Shown: positions 16,936 through 25,796 of the stretch, one piece after another
Layout: each line of letters opens with the position of its first letter
How positions within the stretch are numbered: the stretch's first letter is position 1
Assembly (NCBI RefSeq): GCF_013409045.1
Contig: NZ_JACCBT010000001.1
Span: forward strand, 8,534,669-8,598,668
DNA from: Actinomadura citrea
Lineage (GTDB): Bacteria > Actinomycetota > Actinomycetes > Streptosporangiales > Streptosporangiaceae
Reading direction: 5' to 3'
DNA: 64,000 nt
The notes under the pieces: generated by a model
What the model saw: only the letters and a program-made list of their open reading frames with translations
Databases searched by the model: none
Told to the model about the DNA's origin: nothing
Position numbers and translations under genes: made by a program

Positions 16936-17079
16936 GACCGTTCATCCATCAGATGGAACGGCAAACGGGCGAGTCGTCGACTCTCGTGCGTGTTCGTGGA
17001 TCTGCTGGACGGTCATCGGCAGTACCTCCACAAAGCAGATCGACGGCCCCGGGTCGTCATGAATTGTCAGGAGAGATCC

Positions 17080-18042
17080 ATGACCACCATCCTGCACCCC
17101 GGCACTGTCGCCGAATGGCTCAGGCTCAAGGACGTCAAGGGCATCGGCGAAGAGGAGGTGGAGCGCAAGGCGCTTCACCTGGCACGTCAGTTCTTCGGCC
17201 CCGACGCCGAGCTCCTGGTCGCGGGCAACAACTGGTCCGAAACCCTGGGCGGCACGGAGACGGTGTACGTCCGAGCGACCTTTCCCATGTCCCCGCACGT
17301 CGACGAGCGAACCGGCACGCCGGTCGAGCTCACGCTCAACGACCTCACGGGGAACAGCATGCGGCAGTTGGAGCGCAAGGCGGCGCACCTGGCACGTCAG
17401 TGCTTCGGGCCTGACACCGCGTTCCAGATCATTTTCACGAATGGTCTGGAGAGCGACCCGCCCGAGCACCTGGGCACCACGGACCGCTACTGGACGACAT
17501 CCGTGTCCGTCCGGGCGATCCTGCCCACGTCCGCGCAGGTCAAGGCGCGAACGGGCACGCCGGTACGCCTCACGCTCAAGGACCTCACGGGGAACAGCAT
17601 GCGGCAGGTGGAGCGCAGCGCGCTTCACCTCGCGCGTCAGTGCTTCGGCCCCGACGCCGTGTTCCAGGTCGGTTTCGACCACCCCTGGGGGTGGGCCACC
17701 AGGGGCCTGGAGAACAACCCGCCCGAACGCCTGGGCACCACGGACCGCTTCTGGGCGGAGTCCGTGTACGTCCTGGCGATCGTGCCCACGTCCCCGCGGG
17801 TCGGCGAGCGAACCGGCACGCCGGTACGACTCACGCTCAACGACATCACGGGGAACAGCATGCGGCAGGTGGAGCGCAACGCGGTTCACCTGACGCGTCA
17901 GCGGCGCCCTCACACGGCCCCTGGCACCGTGTTCCGCGTCAACTGGAACTCGGTGATCGGGGGGCTGGAAGGCATCTCGCGGACACGTCCGGGTGCCAGG
18001 CCGCGTTTCCTGGCAAGCCACGTGGAAGTCGAAGTGATCTGA
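17080..18042 (+). CDS. Tandem-repeat protein of unknown function (about 3.5 near-identical units)
   Basis: The 320-residue protein is built almost wholly of repeats of 80-87 residues. Each has GNSMRQxERxAxHLARQ, then CFGPDxxFQ, a Trp-containing variable piece, VRAxxPTSxxV, and RTGTPVxLTLxDLT. The first unit is the most diverged, and the last is truncated after LTRQ and followed by a unique tail. There is no signal peptide or membrane segment. I recognise no family; the unit looks like an alpha/beta module with an amphipathic helix. ATG 17080 is chosen for its AGGAGA ribosome binding site; an earlier ATG lies at 16990. It is followed by a terminator and so is probably monocistronic. Confidence 0.75.
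   Translation: MTTILHPGTVAEWLRLKDVKGIGEEEVERKALHLARQFFGPDAELLVAGNNWSETLGGTETVYVRATFPMSPHVDERTGTPVELTLNDLTGNSMRQLERKAAHLARQCFGPDTAFQIIFTNGLESDPPEHLGTTDRYWTTSVSVRAILPTSAQVKARTGTPVRLTLKDLTGNSMRQVERSALHLARQCFGPDAVFQVGFDHPWGWATRGLENNPPERLGTTDRFWAESVYVLAIVPTSPRVGERTGTPVRLTLNDITGNSMRQVERNAVHLTRQRRPHTAPGTVFRVNWNSVIGGLEGISRTRPGARPRFLASHVEVEVI
17341..17900 (+). repeat. Direct DNA repeats underlying the tandem-repeat protein
   Basis: The block GACCTCACGGGGAACAGCAT begins at 17341 and 17581, and recurs with one change at 17842, so periods are 240 and 261 bases. Flanking sequence is also highly similar, suggesting recent unequal duplication or gene conversion. Confidence 0.85.
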
Positions 18043-18080
18043 ATCCGGGGACGCCGCACGAACGGTGTCCCTCAAGCACG

Positions 18081-18111
18081 GGTGGCCCTTCCGCGTTTCG
18101 GGAGGGCCACC
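18081..18111 (+). terminator. Hairpin after the tandem-repeat gene
   Basis: GGTGGCCCTTCC pairs with GGGAGGGCCACC (12 bp including one wobble) around a 7-base loop, 39 bases after the stop. TCCTTGTG follows, a weak T-rich end. Confidence 0.6.
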
Positions 18112-18315
18112 TCCTTGTGCGGGCCGTCCGTTTGAAAGCGGCCGGTCAGGCAGGGTGCTCGCACCGCAGGTCATCGATGGGCCGCCCATCACCGAGGTCA
18201 TCGCCGCCTTTAAGCCCCTTCCGCCGTGACCTGCTGGCCACAATCGGCTGCCCTGCGGCGGCTGACGAGCCGTTGGCGCCGAGGGGATAATTTTGGGACC
18301 TCCCTTGGAGGCCCC

Positions 18316-18561
18316 ATGGATGCTCGTCGCCACCGCGGCCCGGCGATCGGGATCTTCATCGTGCTCGTGGTCACGGTCGCCACGCGACCGTCCGACCATC
18401 GAGGGTCCTACGGCGATCCGACTCCGAGCTCGTACGTGTACATCTGCCGGAGCCCCGGCTGTGGCGAGCGGCGGCGGTTCAAGTCCAAGCCGAGAATGCC
18501 GGGTGGGCCGCGGTGCAAGGAGTGCAACAGCAAGATGAAGCGGGAGGACGACGACTCGTGA
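18316..18561 (+). CDS. Small membrane-anchored zinc-ribbon protein
   Basis: The 81-residue protein has a hydrophobic segment at residues about 9-24 (GPAIGIFIVLVVTVAT) followed by a compact zinc ribbon. The Cys pairs are in YICRSPGCGE and PRCKECNSKM. The tail is charged (KREDDDS). GGAGG lies 5-6 bases before the ATG. The stop is 16 bases before the GTG of the next membrane protein, so the two are probably cotranscribed. The family is not recognised; a scaffold or nucleic-acid binding role is only a guess. Confidence 0.65.
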   Translation: MDARRHRGPAIGIFIVLVVTVATRPSDHRGSYGDPTPSSYVYICRSPGCGERRRFKSKPRMPGGPRCKECNSKMKREDDDS

Positions 18562-18577
18562 CCGGGGAGACGAACTC

Positions 18578-19594
18578 GTGGCCGCTCTGACTGATATCGC
18601 CAAATCCGGGGCCGACGCGCTGGGAGGCGCGCGATTCACCCTCGTCAACATTCTGCCAGGGACGCTACTCGCAAGCTTCGTGGCCGTGCTGTATCGCTCA
18701 CACGCCTTCGACTTCGATAAGAAAATCGACCTTCACGACGTCCTTCCCAGTAAGAACGACACCGCTGCGGTGACCATCGTCTTCGTCTTCGCGCTGTTCC
18801 TGCTCGGCATCCTTCTGCGTCCATTTCAGGTTGCGCTGGTACAGATGCTGGAGGGCTACGTGAACCCGCGGCCCCTGCAGTATCTGTACGCGCTTGCAGT
18901 CGAGCGGCATCGACGGGCCAGGCACACGGCCTCAATCCAGCAGGACCACCTAGACGAAGAGGAGGCGGAGGCACCGCGGACCTTGCGAGCCGCCGCTGTG
19001 GGCGCACAGCGGGAGCAGCGGAGGCGACGGCTCGGCGCTCGCGCCGACAGGGTTCTCGACCGGTATCCCGAAGCTGATGACCTTCTGATGCCGACCCTCC
19101 TGGGTAACGTGCTCCGCCAGGGGGAGGAGGCCGCCGGGCGGCCCTACGGTCTCGACGCCATGGCCGTCTATCCGAGGATGTACCCGTCAGTCTCCGCGCT
19201 CTTACGCGCGGACATCAGTCGCCAACTCGATCTGATCGCTGCCACCGCGACACTCTGCGTGGCTTTTGCCTCAGCCACAGCAGTCTCCCTACCGCTGGTA
19301 CTGCGGCCTGACCTATGGCGGCTCGTACCCTTGGCGACCTTGATGTTCGCAGTCGTCTCCTACCGCGGAGCCGTCCGCGCGTCGGCCGAGCACGCTGTCC
19401 TGCTGGCCACCGCGTTCGACCTCCATCGCTTCGACATTCCAAAGGCCCTGCACTTGGCGCTTCCCGAGACACCCGAGGGCGAATTGAAGCTGAACAAGCG
19501 CCTCACCGCCTTCCTCAAGGAGCGTCAGTCACTCGCCGAATCCGGATTGGGACAGGAGTTCTTCGTCCACCCCGGCGACCCGCCGGCCGGCTGA
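18578..19594 (+). CDS. Multi-pass membrane protein of unknown function
   Basis: The 338-residue protein has an N-terminal hydrophobic helix (FTLVNILPGTLLASFVAVLY), a second (AAVTIVFVFALFLLGILL), and a long charged central domain (residues about 100-205, rich in Arg and Glu). A helical pair follows near residues 215-270. The C-terminal region is soluble. I recognise no enzyme motif. The GTG start has GGGGAGA upstream. It follows the zinc-ribbon gene by 16 bases and ends 2 bases from the convergent gene on the other strand. Codon use is less GC-biased than its neighbours in the first 300 bases. Confidence 0.7.
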   Translation: MAALTDIAKSGADALGGARFTLVNILPGTLLASFVAVLYRSHAFDFDKKIDLHDVLPSKNDTAAVTIVFVFALFLLGILLRPFQVALVQMLEGYVNPRPLQYLYALAVERHRRARHTASIQQDHLDEEEAEAPRTLRAAAVGAQREQRRRRLGARADRVLDRYPEADDLLMPTLLGNVLRQGEEAAGRPYGLDAMAVYPRMYPSVSALLRADISRQLDLIAATATLCVAFASATAVSLPLVLRPDLWRLVPLATLMFAVVSYRGAVRASAEHAVLLATAFDLHRFDIPKALHLALPETPEGELKLNKRLTAFLKERQSLAESGLGQEFFVHPGDPPAG

Positions 19595-19596
19595 CA

Positions 19597-20334
19597 TCAT
19601 TCGCGGGACGTCCGGCGAAGGACGACCGATCCGCCGATGCCGGAGATGTTCAGCACCACGCCGCCGCGCCCGCTATGCCAACCTGGCCCGTCCACATCGG
19701 AAGCCGGTGGAGGGCTGTAGACATAGGGCGGATCGAGCGTCCCGTCCAGCCGGATCCGCCGGGCGGTCTCAAGCCTCCCGCGCACGACGGCCCAGTCATC
19801 TGGAATGAGGATCTCAACGTGGCCGTACAGCAAGGCTAGATCGATCTCCAGCTCCTGTTGGCGAGGCAACCGGGCCTCGCTCAGATCGATGACCACATCC
19901 CCCGCCAAGGCACGAACGACCAGCTTCCGTGGTGCCTGGGCAAAGCGAGATACACGTGGCATGACGACGGCCATGCAGCGCCTTACGCCCGTATCGACAT
20001 CCAGGTCACGCCGCCCACTACTCATGGCCAGAGCCACTCCCCCCGCAACAAGCACTGCGGACGCGAACGGTCGCATCGTTACTGAGTCGAACCAATCCCG
20101 GGTCACGGCCAGCCACGTCAGGCCAGCTACGAACAAGAACGCAGGTCCCACCATCGTCTGTTCTCGCGGTAAGACTGATTTCAGCAGGATTATCGCTCCG
20201 GCCGCCAACAGCAGGAAGGGGGCAGTCAGCGCAAATACTTCGCCCCCTCTCCGGAGCGCATCTGATCCCCCAGCGGCCAGAGCGGCCCCCGTCGCCACAG
20301 CGACCAAGCCCAGCAGAACACGCGTCCGGGTCAC
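19597..20334 (-). CDS. LiaF-like / cell-wall-active antibiotics response membrane protein
   Basis: The 245-residue protein has four N-terminal transmembrane helices (to about residue 105) followed by a soluble beta-rich domain. That domain contains KLVVRALAGDVVIDLSEARL and LYGHVEILIPDDWAVVRG, the pattern of the LiaF-like C-terminal domain (DUF2154/DUF1707 relatives). Family members modulate envelope-stress signalling; no two-component genes lie nearby here. ATG 20334 is the first codon of the hydrophobic segment. I am fairly sure of the fold but not of the role. Confidence 0.72.
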   Translation of the reverse strand: MTRTRVLLGLVAVATGAALAAGGSDALRRGGEVFALTAPFLLLAAGAIILLKSVLPREQTMVGPAFLFVAGLTWLAVTRDWFDSVTMRPFASAVLVAGGVALAMSSGRRDLDVDTGVRRCMAVVMPRVSRFAQAPRKLVVRALAGDVVIDLSEARLPRQQELEIDLALLYGHVEILIPDDWAVVRGRLETARRIRLDGTLDPPYVYSPPPASDVDGPGWHSGRGGVVLNISGIGGSVVLRRTSRE

Positions 20335-20554
20335 GCGCCGCTCCCGTCAGATCAATGAGCCATCGGACCGTGATCTTAGGAAGACCGGATGCTCTGCAGT
20401 CCCAACTCCACACATCACGCCAGGTTCGACGTTCGCTGCCAACATCAACCCGCTCGCCCTCGGCCCTCGACACAACGAGTTCCGAGTAAGTCGCCTCATC
20501 GGCCCTGCGAACGTGCGGTCGCTCCCGCTGGAAGAGGGGCAGCCCCCGCGACTC

Positions 20555-21394
20555 TTAGCTGGGCTCGCTGTTGTCCGAGGGGGAGTAGTGGGCGTCGTGT
20601 TGTTGGCGGGGGGAGCAGACCGAGGCGGAGGGGCACGAGCAGCGGCGGGAGCCCACCTTCACCGTGACACGGTCGCCGGGGACGTTGTAGCCGATGACCT
20701 GGCCCTCGCCCTCCGGGGTGCTGACCCGGGACCCCAGGCGCGGCGCCTTCTCCTTGAACTCCGCGTAGAGGGGGTGCTCGTACTTGAGGCAGCACATCAG
20801 GCGGCCGCAGGCGCCGGCGATGCGGAGGGGGTTGACCGGGAGGTCCTGTTCCTTCGCCATGCGGACGGAGACGGGTTCGAAGTCCTTGAGGAAGGTGGCG
20901 CAGCACAGGTCGCGGCCGCAGGGGCCGATGCCGCCCTGGAGGCGGGCCTCGTCGCGGGGGCCGACCTGGCGCAGTTCGACACGGGCCTTGATGCCGCGGG
21001 CCAGGTCGCGGACGAGGGCGCGGAAGTCGACGCGGTGCGGGGCGGTGAAGTAGATCTTGAAGATGTTGTCGGCGTCAAGGTAGTCGACGCCGATGACCTT
21101 CATCGGGAGGTCGTGCTTGCGGATGAGGCGCTTGGCGATGAGGCGGCCCTCGGCGCGGCGGCGGCGGTTGGCCTCGTCGCGGGCGAGGTGCTCGTCGGTG
21201 GCGGGGCCGGCGCATTCGGGGAGGCCGTCGACGTCCTCGGAGACCCACTGCGGGGCCCACACGCACTCGGCGACCTCGGGGCCGGAGTCGGTGGGGACGA
21301 GGACCTTGTCGCCGACCCTGGGGCTGTGCGGGCCCGGATCGAGGTAGAACAAGCGGCCGTAACGGGTGAAGCTGACGGCCATCATCATGCCCAC
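20555..21394 (-). CDS. PSP1 domain protein (RicT/YaaT-like)
   Basis: The 279-residue soluble protein has the conserved PSP1 core: KVIGVDYLDADNIFKIYF, RVDFRALVRDLARGIKARVE, then the Cys-rich stretch GGIGPCGRDLCCATFL and ACGRLMCCLKYEHPLY. These cysteines bind Fe-S clusters in the Bacillus RicT complex that supports RNase Y function and sporulation phosphorelay. An extra Cys-rich tail (SRRCSCPSASVC) follows the C-terminal KOW-like strand. Start GTG 21394 has GGAG 6 bases upstream; ATG 21388 is an alternative. In actinobacteria this gene usually sits near holB and tmk, as here. Confidence 0.88.
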   Translation of the reverse strand: MGMMMAVSFTRYGRLFYLDPGPHSPRVGDKVLVPTDSGPEVAECVWAPQWVSEDVDGLPECAGPATDEHLARDEANRRRRAEGRLIAKRLIRKHDLPMKVIGVDYLDADNIFKIYFTAPHRVDFRALVRDLARGIKARVELRQVGPRDEARLQGGIGPCGRDLCCATFLKDFEPVSVRMAKEQDLPVNPLRIAGACGRLMCCLKYEHPLYAEFKEKAPRLGSRVSTPEGEGQVIGYNVPGDRVTVKVGSRRCSCPSASVCSPRQQHDAHYSPSDNSEPS

Positions 21395-21437
21395 GTTTCG
21401 CTCCGTTCGCCCGGATTTGTGCGACCCACTCTAGGTC

Positions 21438-22421
21438 TCACCAGGCGGCGTCGGCGAGATCCCCTGCCGGGACGCTCGGAACGCCCTGCGCGTACAGGTC
21501 GCCGGCGGTCGCGATGACGCCGTGACCGGTGTGGGCCAGGTCGAGGGCCGTGGGTGCGCCCTTCACCTTCTGGGTCCACAGGGTCTTGGTGGGGCTCCCC
21601 TGCAGCGTGAAGGTCTGGAGGGTCAGTTCGGAGTTCTTCGCTATGGCCGCGATAAGGGAGGTGCCGTCCCGGCTCATGACGGCGTTGGAGCTGCCCTTGG
21701 GCAGGGGCATGACGGCCTTGCTGGTCTTGAGATCGCCCGCGGCGCCGTTGGTGTCGAGTGCGCGGACCTGGTGCTTCGCCGAGCCGACCGGGCTCCAGAC
21801 GAAGGACAGCGTGGTGCCGGACCAGGAGAGGCTTCCGACGCGGGCGCGCAGCTTGGTCGCCCACACCTTGTGGACACCGGTCTCCGGCGTGACGACGTCC
21901 ACGCGGGCGCTCGCGCCCTTGTAGGTGACGTAGGCGATCTGTGCGCCGTCCGGGGTCGCGGCGAGGTCCGACCATACGGTGGAGGCACCGGGGACGGTGG
22001 CCTTCGGGAGGGGCTTGAGGTCCTTGGGGCGTCCGTCGTCCAGGCGGAGGCGCTGGAAGGTGACGTCACGGGCGCCGGCAGTGGCGACGACGTACGAGCC
22101 GTCCTTCAGCGCGGCGACGCGGTGGAAGCGGCGGCCCTGCGGGGCGGCGATGGGCAGCCCCACGTTCGTCCCGGTGCGCACGTTTCGGACGAGGAGGGAG
22201 GCGCCCTTCTCGGTGACGCCGACGACGAACGACGGTTCGGTCTTCTCTGCCTTGGCGGCGGGCTTGGCCGCGTGCTCCTTGTCGGCGGCGCGCTGGTGGC
22301 GGTGCACCATGTCCACGCCCCCTCCGATGAGAAGCGCGGCGGTCGCGGCCACGCCGAGAGGGACGAGACCCTTCCACGAGCCAAGCCGGGTACCCGGGTC
22401 CTCGCGCCTGCCGTCGTCCAT
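21438..22421 (-). CDS. Membrane-anchored WD40/propeller-like protein
   Basis: The 327-residue protein has a short basic cytoplasmic N-terminus and one transmembrane helix (residues about 20-41, LVPLGVAATAALLIGGGVDM). An Ala/Lys-rich linker leads to an extracytoplasmic domain with repeated strands such as DLAATPDGAQIAYVTYKG, WSGTTLSFVWSPVG and VMSRDGTSLIAAIAKNS, typical of TolB/WD40-like propellers. No enzyme motif is seen. It lies upstream of the PSP1 gene on the same strand with a 43-bp gap. A sensor or scaffold role is inference. Confidence 0.72.
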   Translation of the reverse strand: MDDGRREDPGTRLGSWKGLVPLGVAATAALLIGGGVDMVHRHQRAADKEHAAKPAAKAEKTEPSFVVGVTEKGASLLVRNVRTGTNVGLPIAAPQGRRFHRVAALKDGSYVVATAGARDVTFQRLRLDDGRPKDLKPLPKATVPGASTVWSDLAATPDGAQIAYVTYKGASARVDVVTPETGVHKVWATKLRARVGSLSWSGTTLSFVWSPVGSAKHQVRALDTNGAAGDLKTSKAVMPLPKGSSNAVMSRDGTSLIAAIAKNSELTLQTFTLQGSPTKTLWTQKVKGAPTALDLAHTGHGVIATAGDLYAQGVPSVPAGDLADAAW

Positions 22422-22524
22422 GGGGGTGTCTACCTAACCTTTCCTGCGGATCGCCCGTCGTTTCTACCGCATCTGGATCGCGACAAAAACCCATGAACGC
22501 AGAGTTACCAAGTCGTGAGCCGCC

Positions 22525-23376
22525 TCAGCCGAGGGAAGCGCGGGCCGCCTCGACCAGAGACGCCCGGTACGACCCGCCGAACAGCGCCACGTGGACGAGC
22601 AGCGGGTGCAACTGGTGCAACGGGACGCGGGAACGCCATCCGTCCGCCAGGGGCGCGGCCTCATCGTAGGCGCCGAGCACGGAGTCGAGGTGCGGCGTCC
22701 CGAACAGCGCCATCATGGCGAGGTCGGTCTCGCGGTGCCCGCCGTGCGCGGCCGGGTCGAGGAGCAGCGCCCGCTCGCCCGTCCACACGACGTTCCCCGA
22801 CCACAGGTCGCCGTGGATGCGGGACGGCGGCTCCGGCGGTCCGGCGAGCGTCTCGATGTCGGCCGCCACGCGCTCCACCAGGCGGACGTCGCCGGACGAC
22901 AGATGCCTGGCCCCGAGGCGGAGGAACGGTTCGAGACGGCGTTCGGCGTACCAGACGGGCCAGGAGCGGTCGTCCAGCGTGTTGTCCAAGGGGAGGTCGG
23001 CGATGAAGCCGTCCCAGGGCGCGCCGTAGGCGTCGGGGCGGTTACCGGTGTGCAGGGCGGCCAGTTCCCGCCCGAGACGTTCGGCCGCCTCGCGGGACGG
23101 TGGAGCCGAGTGCAGCCACGGCAGGACGAGCATGTGGTCGTCCGCCGCGACCACCTCGGGGACGGGCGTCCCGGGGCCCGCCTCCCCCAGCCAGCGCAGC
23201 CCGGCCGCCTCCGCCGCGAACACGCCGGCCTGGTCCTGCGCGGCCTTCACGAACACCTCGCGGCCGTCGGCCAGGGAAGCCCTGTGCAACGTCCAGGAAT
23301 GACTGGAACCGAGGTCGTGGACCTTCTCGACGCCGCTTCCGAGCAGCCTCTCCAGCCGCACCCGCTCAGCGGTCAT
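22525..23376 (-). CDS. Fructosamine-3-kinase family / APH-like phosphotransferase
   Basis: The 283-residue kinase-fold protein has an N-terminal lobe with VFVKAAQD (ATP Lys) and a hinge at DHMLVLPWLHS. The catalytic loop is IHGDLWSGNVVW, and the Mg-binding motif is LLDPAAHGGHRETDLAMMALFG. The last is diagnostic of the fructosamine kinase (ketosamine-3-kinase) clade. It would phosphorylate glycated amines to trigger deglycation. The ATG lies inside the end of the LMW-PTP gene (11-base overlap), and in several bacteria these two genes are paired, so they likely act together on protein repair. Confidence 0.9.
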   Translation of the reverse strand: MTAERVRLERLLGSGVEKVHDLGSSHSWTLHRASLADGREVFVKAAQDQAGVFAAEAAGLRWLGEAGPGTPVPEVVAADDHMLVLPWLHSAPPSREAAERLGRELAALHTGNRPDAYGAPWDGFIADLPLDNTLDDRSWPVWYAERRLEPFLRLGARHLSSGDVRLVERVAADIETLAGPPEPPSRIHGDLWSGNVVWTGERALLLDPAAHGGHRETDLAMMALFGTPHLDSVLGAYDEAAPLADGWRSRVPLHQLHPLLVHVALFGGSYRASLVEAARASLG

Positions 23377-23845
23377 CGAGCACCGAGCGGATCTCCTTCA
23401 GCAGGCCGGGCATCGCCGCCTCCACCTGCCACAGAACGAGGTCGAAGTCGTCGCGGCCGCCGTAGTAGGGGTCGGGGATGTCGAGGTGGCCGCCCGCGTC
23501 CGGGTCGAACTCGCGCAGCAGGCGGATGTTCCCGCGCGCCTGCCAGTTCGGTGCCATCGAGCGCAGCGCCCGCAGGTGGCTCTCGTCCAGCGCGATGACC
23601 ATGTCGTACTGGTCGAACCAGCCGGCATCGAACTGCCGCGCGATGTGCGCCGAACGGTAGCCGGCGCGCTCCAGCGCCGCGACGGTCCGCTCGTCGGCGC
23701 CGTCGCCGACGTGCCAGCCGCCGGTGCCCGAACTGTCCACCTCGACGTCCAGGCCCTCCTTCTCGACGTGGTGGCGCAGGATCCATTCGGCCATCGGGGA
23801 GCGGCAGATGTTGCCCGTGCAGACGAAGGTGACTCGGTACGGCAT
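23366..23845 (-). CDS. Low-molecular-weight protein-tyrosine phosphatase
   Basis: The 159-residue cytoplasmic phosphatase has the P-loop VCTGNICRSP at the N-terminus (Cys9 nucleophile, Arg15) and the general-acid segment IPDPYYGGRDDF near the C-terminus. Length is standard for the family. It removes phosphate from tyrosine residues or small phosphoesters. It is translationally coupled to the fructosamine-kinase-like gene that overlaps its end. Confidence 0.94.
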   Translation of the reverse strand: MPYRVTFVCTGNICRSPMAEWILRHHVEKEGLDVEVDSSGTGGWHVGDGADERTVAALERAGYRSAHIARQFDAGWFDQYDMVIALDESHLRALRSMAPNWQARGNIRLLREFDPDAGGHLDIPDPYYGGRDDFDLVLWQVEAAMPGLLKEIRSVLDDR

Positions 23846-23945
23846 CCACCCATCATGCCCGAGGGGTCCGCGACCGCAGGACGCCGGAAAGAACGCGACC
23901 CCCGGCCGGAGCCGGGGGTCGCGTCCTGGGGTGGTCCAGGCGGGG

Positions 23946-25661
23946 TCAGCGCGAGACGGCGTTCAGCGCGTCCACGATGCCGCTGCCGAAGAACCCGTTC
24001 TGGCCCTTCGAGCCTTCACAGGTCTGGGTGGAGGTGTGCTTCACCCACTGGCCGTTCGACTGGGTGTACCAGACGTACTCGACCGTCCGCGGGCTCGGGC
24101 AGTCCTTGGGGGTCGCGGTGCCGCGCAGCACCCGCTCGACGAGACGCGGGTCCAGGGTCAGGCCGCCGCTGCGGTCCCGGTGCCCGTACTTGCTGACGAT
24201 GAGCGCCGCGACGCCGACCGCGTGCGGGGACGCCATCGAGGTGCCCTGCAGCGACTGGTAGTAGGCGCACTTGTCGCCCTTGCAGCTGCGGATGATGTAC
24301 GGCACCTTCGGCGTGCCGTCGGCGTTCAGCTCGCCGCGCTCCTTGGCGAGCCGCTCGGGGTAGGCCGCCCAGATGCCGCCCTTGTCGTCCGGACGCTGGT
24401 CGGCGTTGTCGACCTTGTCGCCGCCGGGCGCCGCCACCGCGACGTAGCCGTTGCCGAAGCTGCTGTAGTACGACTTGCGGCCGCTCGGGCCGGTGGCCGA
24501 GATCGGGATGACGTTCTCGCCCTCGGACGGCATCGAGACGCAGCTCGCCGGGATCGTGCGGTCGTGCGGCTCCTCGCCCGGGGTGGACGGGAAGTCGGGG
24601 CTGCTGTCGTCCACGTTCGTCTTGGTGTAGTCGACGAGGTCGTTGCCGGCCGCGGAGATCAGCGTGACGCCGCGCTTGTGCGCGAAGTCCAGGGCGCGCT
24701 GCGCCGCCTTGATGATCGTGCGCTGCTCCAGCTGGTCCTCGGGGCTGTCCGCGGGGTTGTTGCCGCAGTTCCAGAGCCACGGGTCGATGTAGTACGACAT
24801 GTTGACGACGTCGATGCCGTGCTTGGCCGCGTAGGTCAGGCCGTCGACGGTCGGCTGGAGGAAGAAGTAGCCGGAGTCCTGGCCGACGCGCAGGTTCACG
24901 ATCGACACGTTCGGCGCCACGCCCGCCATGCCGAGGCCGTTGCGGGGCGAGGCGATCGTGGACGCGACGTGCGTGCCGTGGTCGTTGTCGTCCCAGTCGT
25001 CGGGGTCGACGCACGACGTGAACTCGCAGGGCCCGTCGACCTCGTTGCCGTTGGCGTCGGTCGGGATGTCGTGGGTGAAGTTGCGGCTGAGCTTGCGGTT
25101 GAAGTTCGACGCGATGTCCGGGTGGTCGCCGTCCACACCGGTGTCGAGGACGCCGACCAGCACGCGCCGGTCACCCGGCTCCTTCTTGTAGGAGCCGTCG
25201 GCCGTGGCGTGCATCTGCTTCATGTCCCACTGCAGCTCCGCCAGGGGCTCGGTGTCCTTGGACGGCTTGCCCGCGGGGACGGCCTGGTTCTTGGCGCCGT
25301 GGACGGCCCCGGTCAGCTTCTCGACCTTCGGAGCCTGCTTCTTGGCCTTGGGCGCCTCGCCGATGATCCGGTTGTGCGCGACGCCGTCCAGCGCCCGCTG
25401 GTTCATCACGGCGTGGATGAACTCCGGGTTCTCGGATGTGACGGTCGCGACGCCCACGTCGCGGTTCTCGTGCACGACCTTGCCGCCGGCCGCCGAAACG
25501 GCCCGGTGGGCCTGCCCGAGGGACGCGCCCTCCTTGTAGAGGACGACGTACTCCGAGACCTCGCCCTTCGCCTGTGCCGGGGCCGGAGCTGCGGATGCTG
25601 GGAACGCGAGCGCCGTCACGGTGGTGACGGCGCACGCGGCGGAAATCAAGGCTCGCCGCAA
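23946..25661 (-). CDS. Secreted subtilisin-like serine protease (S8)
   Basis: This encodes a 571-residue extracellular protease. A signal peptide (ALISAACAVTTVTALAF, cut near ASA) is followed by an inhibitor-I9-like prodomain (residues about 30-110). The catalytic domain has Asp173 in LDTGVDGDHPD, His228 in DHGTHVAS and Ser475 in GTSMASPHAVG. An insertion of about 80 residues between strands and a C-terminal Cys-containing extension (TQTCEGSKGQNGFFGSG) are present. Start TTG 25661 is chosen because AGGAGG sits 6 bases upstream and the signal peptide begins directly; the upstream open frame is not credible. Confidence 0.9.
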   Translation of the reverse strand: MRRALISAACAVTTVTALAFPASAAPAPAQAKGEVSEYVVLYKEGASLGQAHRAVSAAGGKVVHENRDVGVATVTSENPEFIHAVMNQRALDGVAHNRIIGEAPKAKKQAPKVEKLTGAVHGAKNQAVPAGKPSKDTEPLAELQWDMKQMHATADGSYKKEPGDRRVLVGVLDTGVDGDHPDIASNFNRKLSRNFTHDIPTDANGNEVDGPCEFTSCVDPDDWDDNDHGTHVASTIASPRNGLGMAGVAPNVSIVNLRVGQDSGYFFLQPTVDGLTYAAKHGIDVVNMSYYIDPWLWNCGNNPADSPEDQLEQRTIIKAAQRALDFAHKRGVTLISAAGNDLVDYTKTNVDDSSPDFPSTPGEEPHDRTIPASCVSMPSEGENVIPISATGPSGRKSYYSSFGNGYVAVAAPGGDKVDNADQRPDDKGGIWAAYPERLAKERGELNADGTPKVPYIIRSCKGDKCAYYQSLQGTSMASPHAVGVAALIVSKYGHRDRSGGLTLDPRLVERVLRGTATPKDCPSPRTVEYVWYTQSNGQWVKHTSTQTCEGSKGQNGFFGSGIVDALNAVSR

Positions 25662-25796
25662 GGCAGACCTCCTGGCTGTGGGGGGGTGACCAACCGGATT
25701 TCGGTCAATCAGCCAGCGAACGTTACGGGAGCGCTCATGGAGAGTCGCGTACGGAAATGTAACGAATGGGGACAAATTGTGTAAGCCCCATCCGTA

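Noticed and set aside
16942..18651. Long minus-strand frame across the tandem-repeat gene
   Set aside because: It only mirrors the DNA repeats of the plus-strand gene, has no family resemblance and no credible start.
25662..25775. N-terminal extension of the subtilase frame
   Set aside because: It would place 38 non-hydrophobic residues before a clear signal peptide, while TTG 25661 has AGGAGG at the right spacing.
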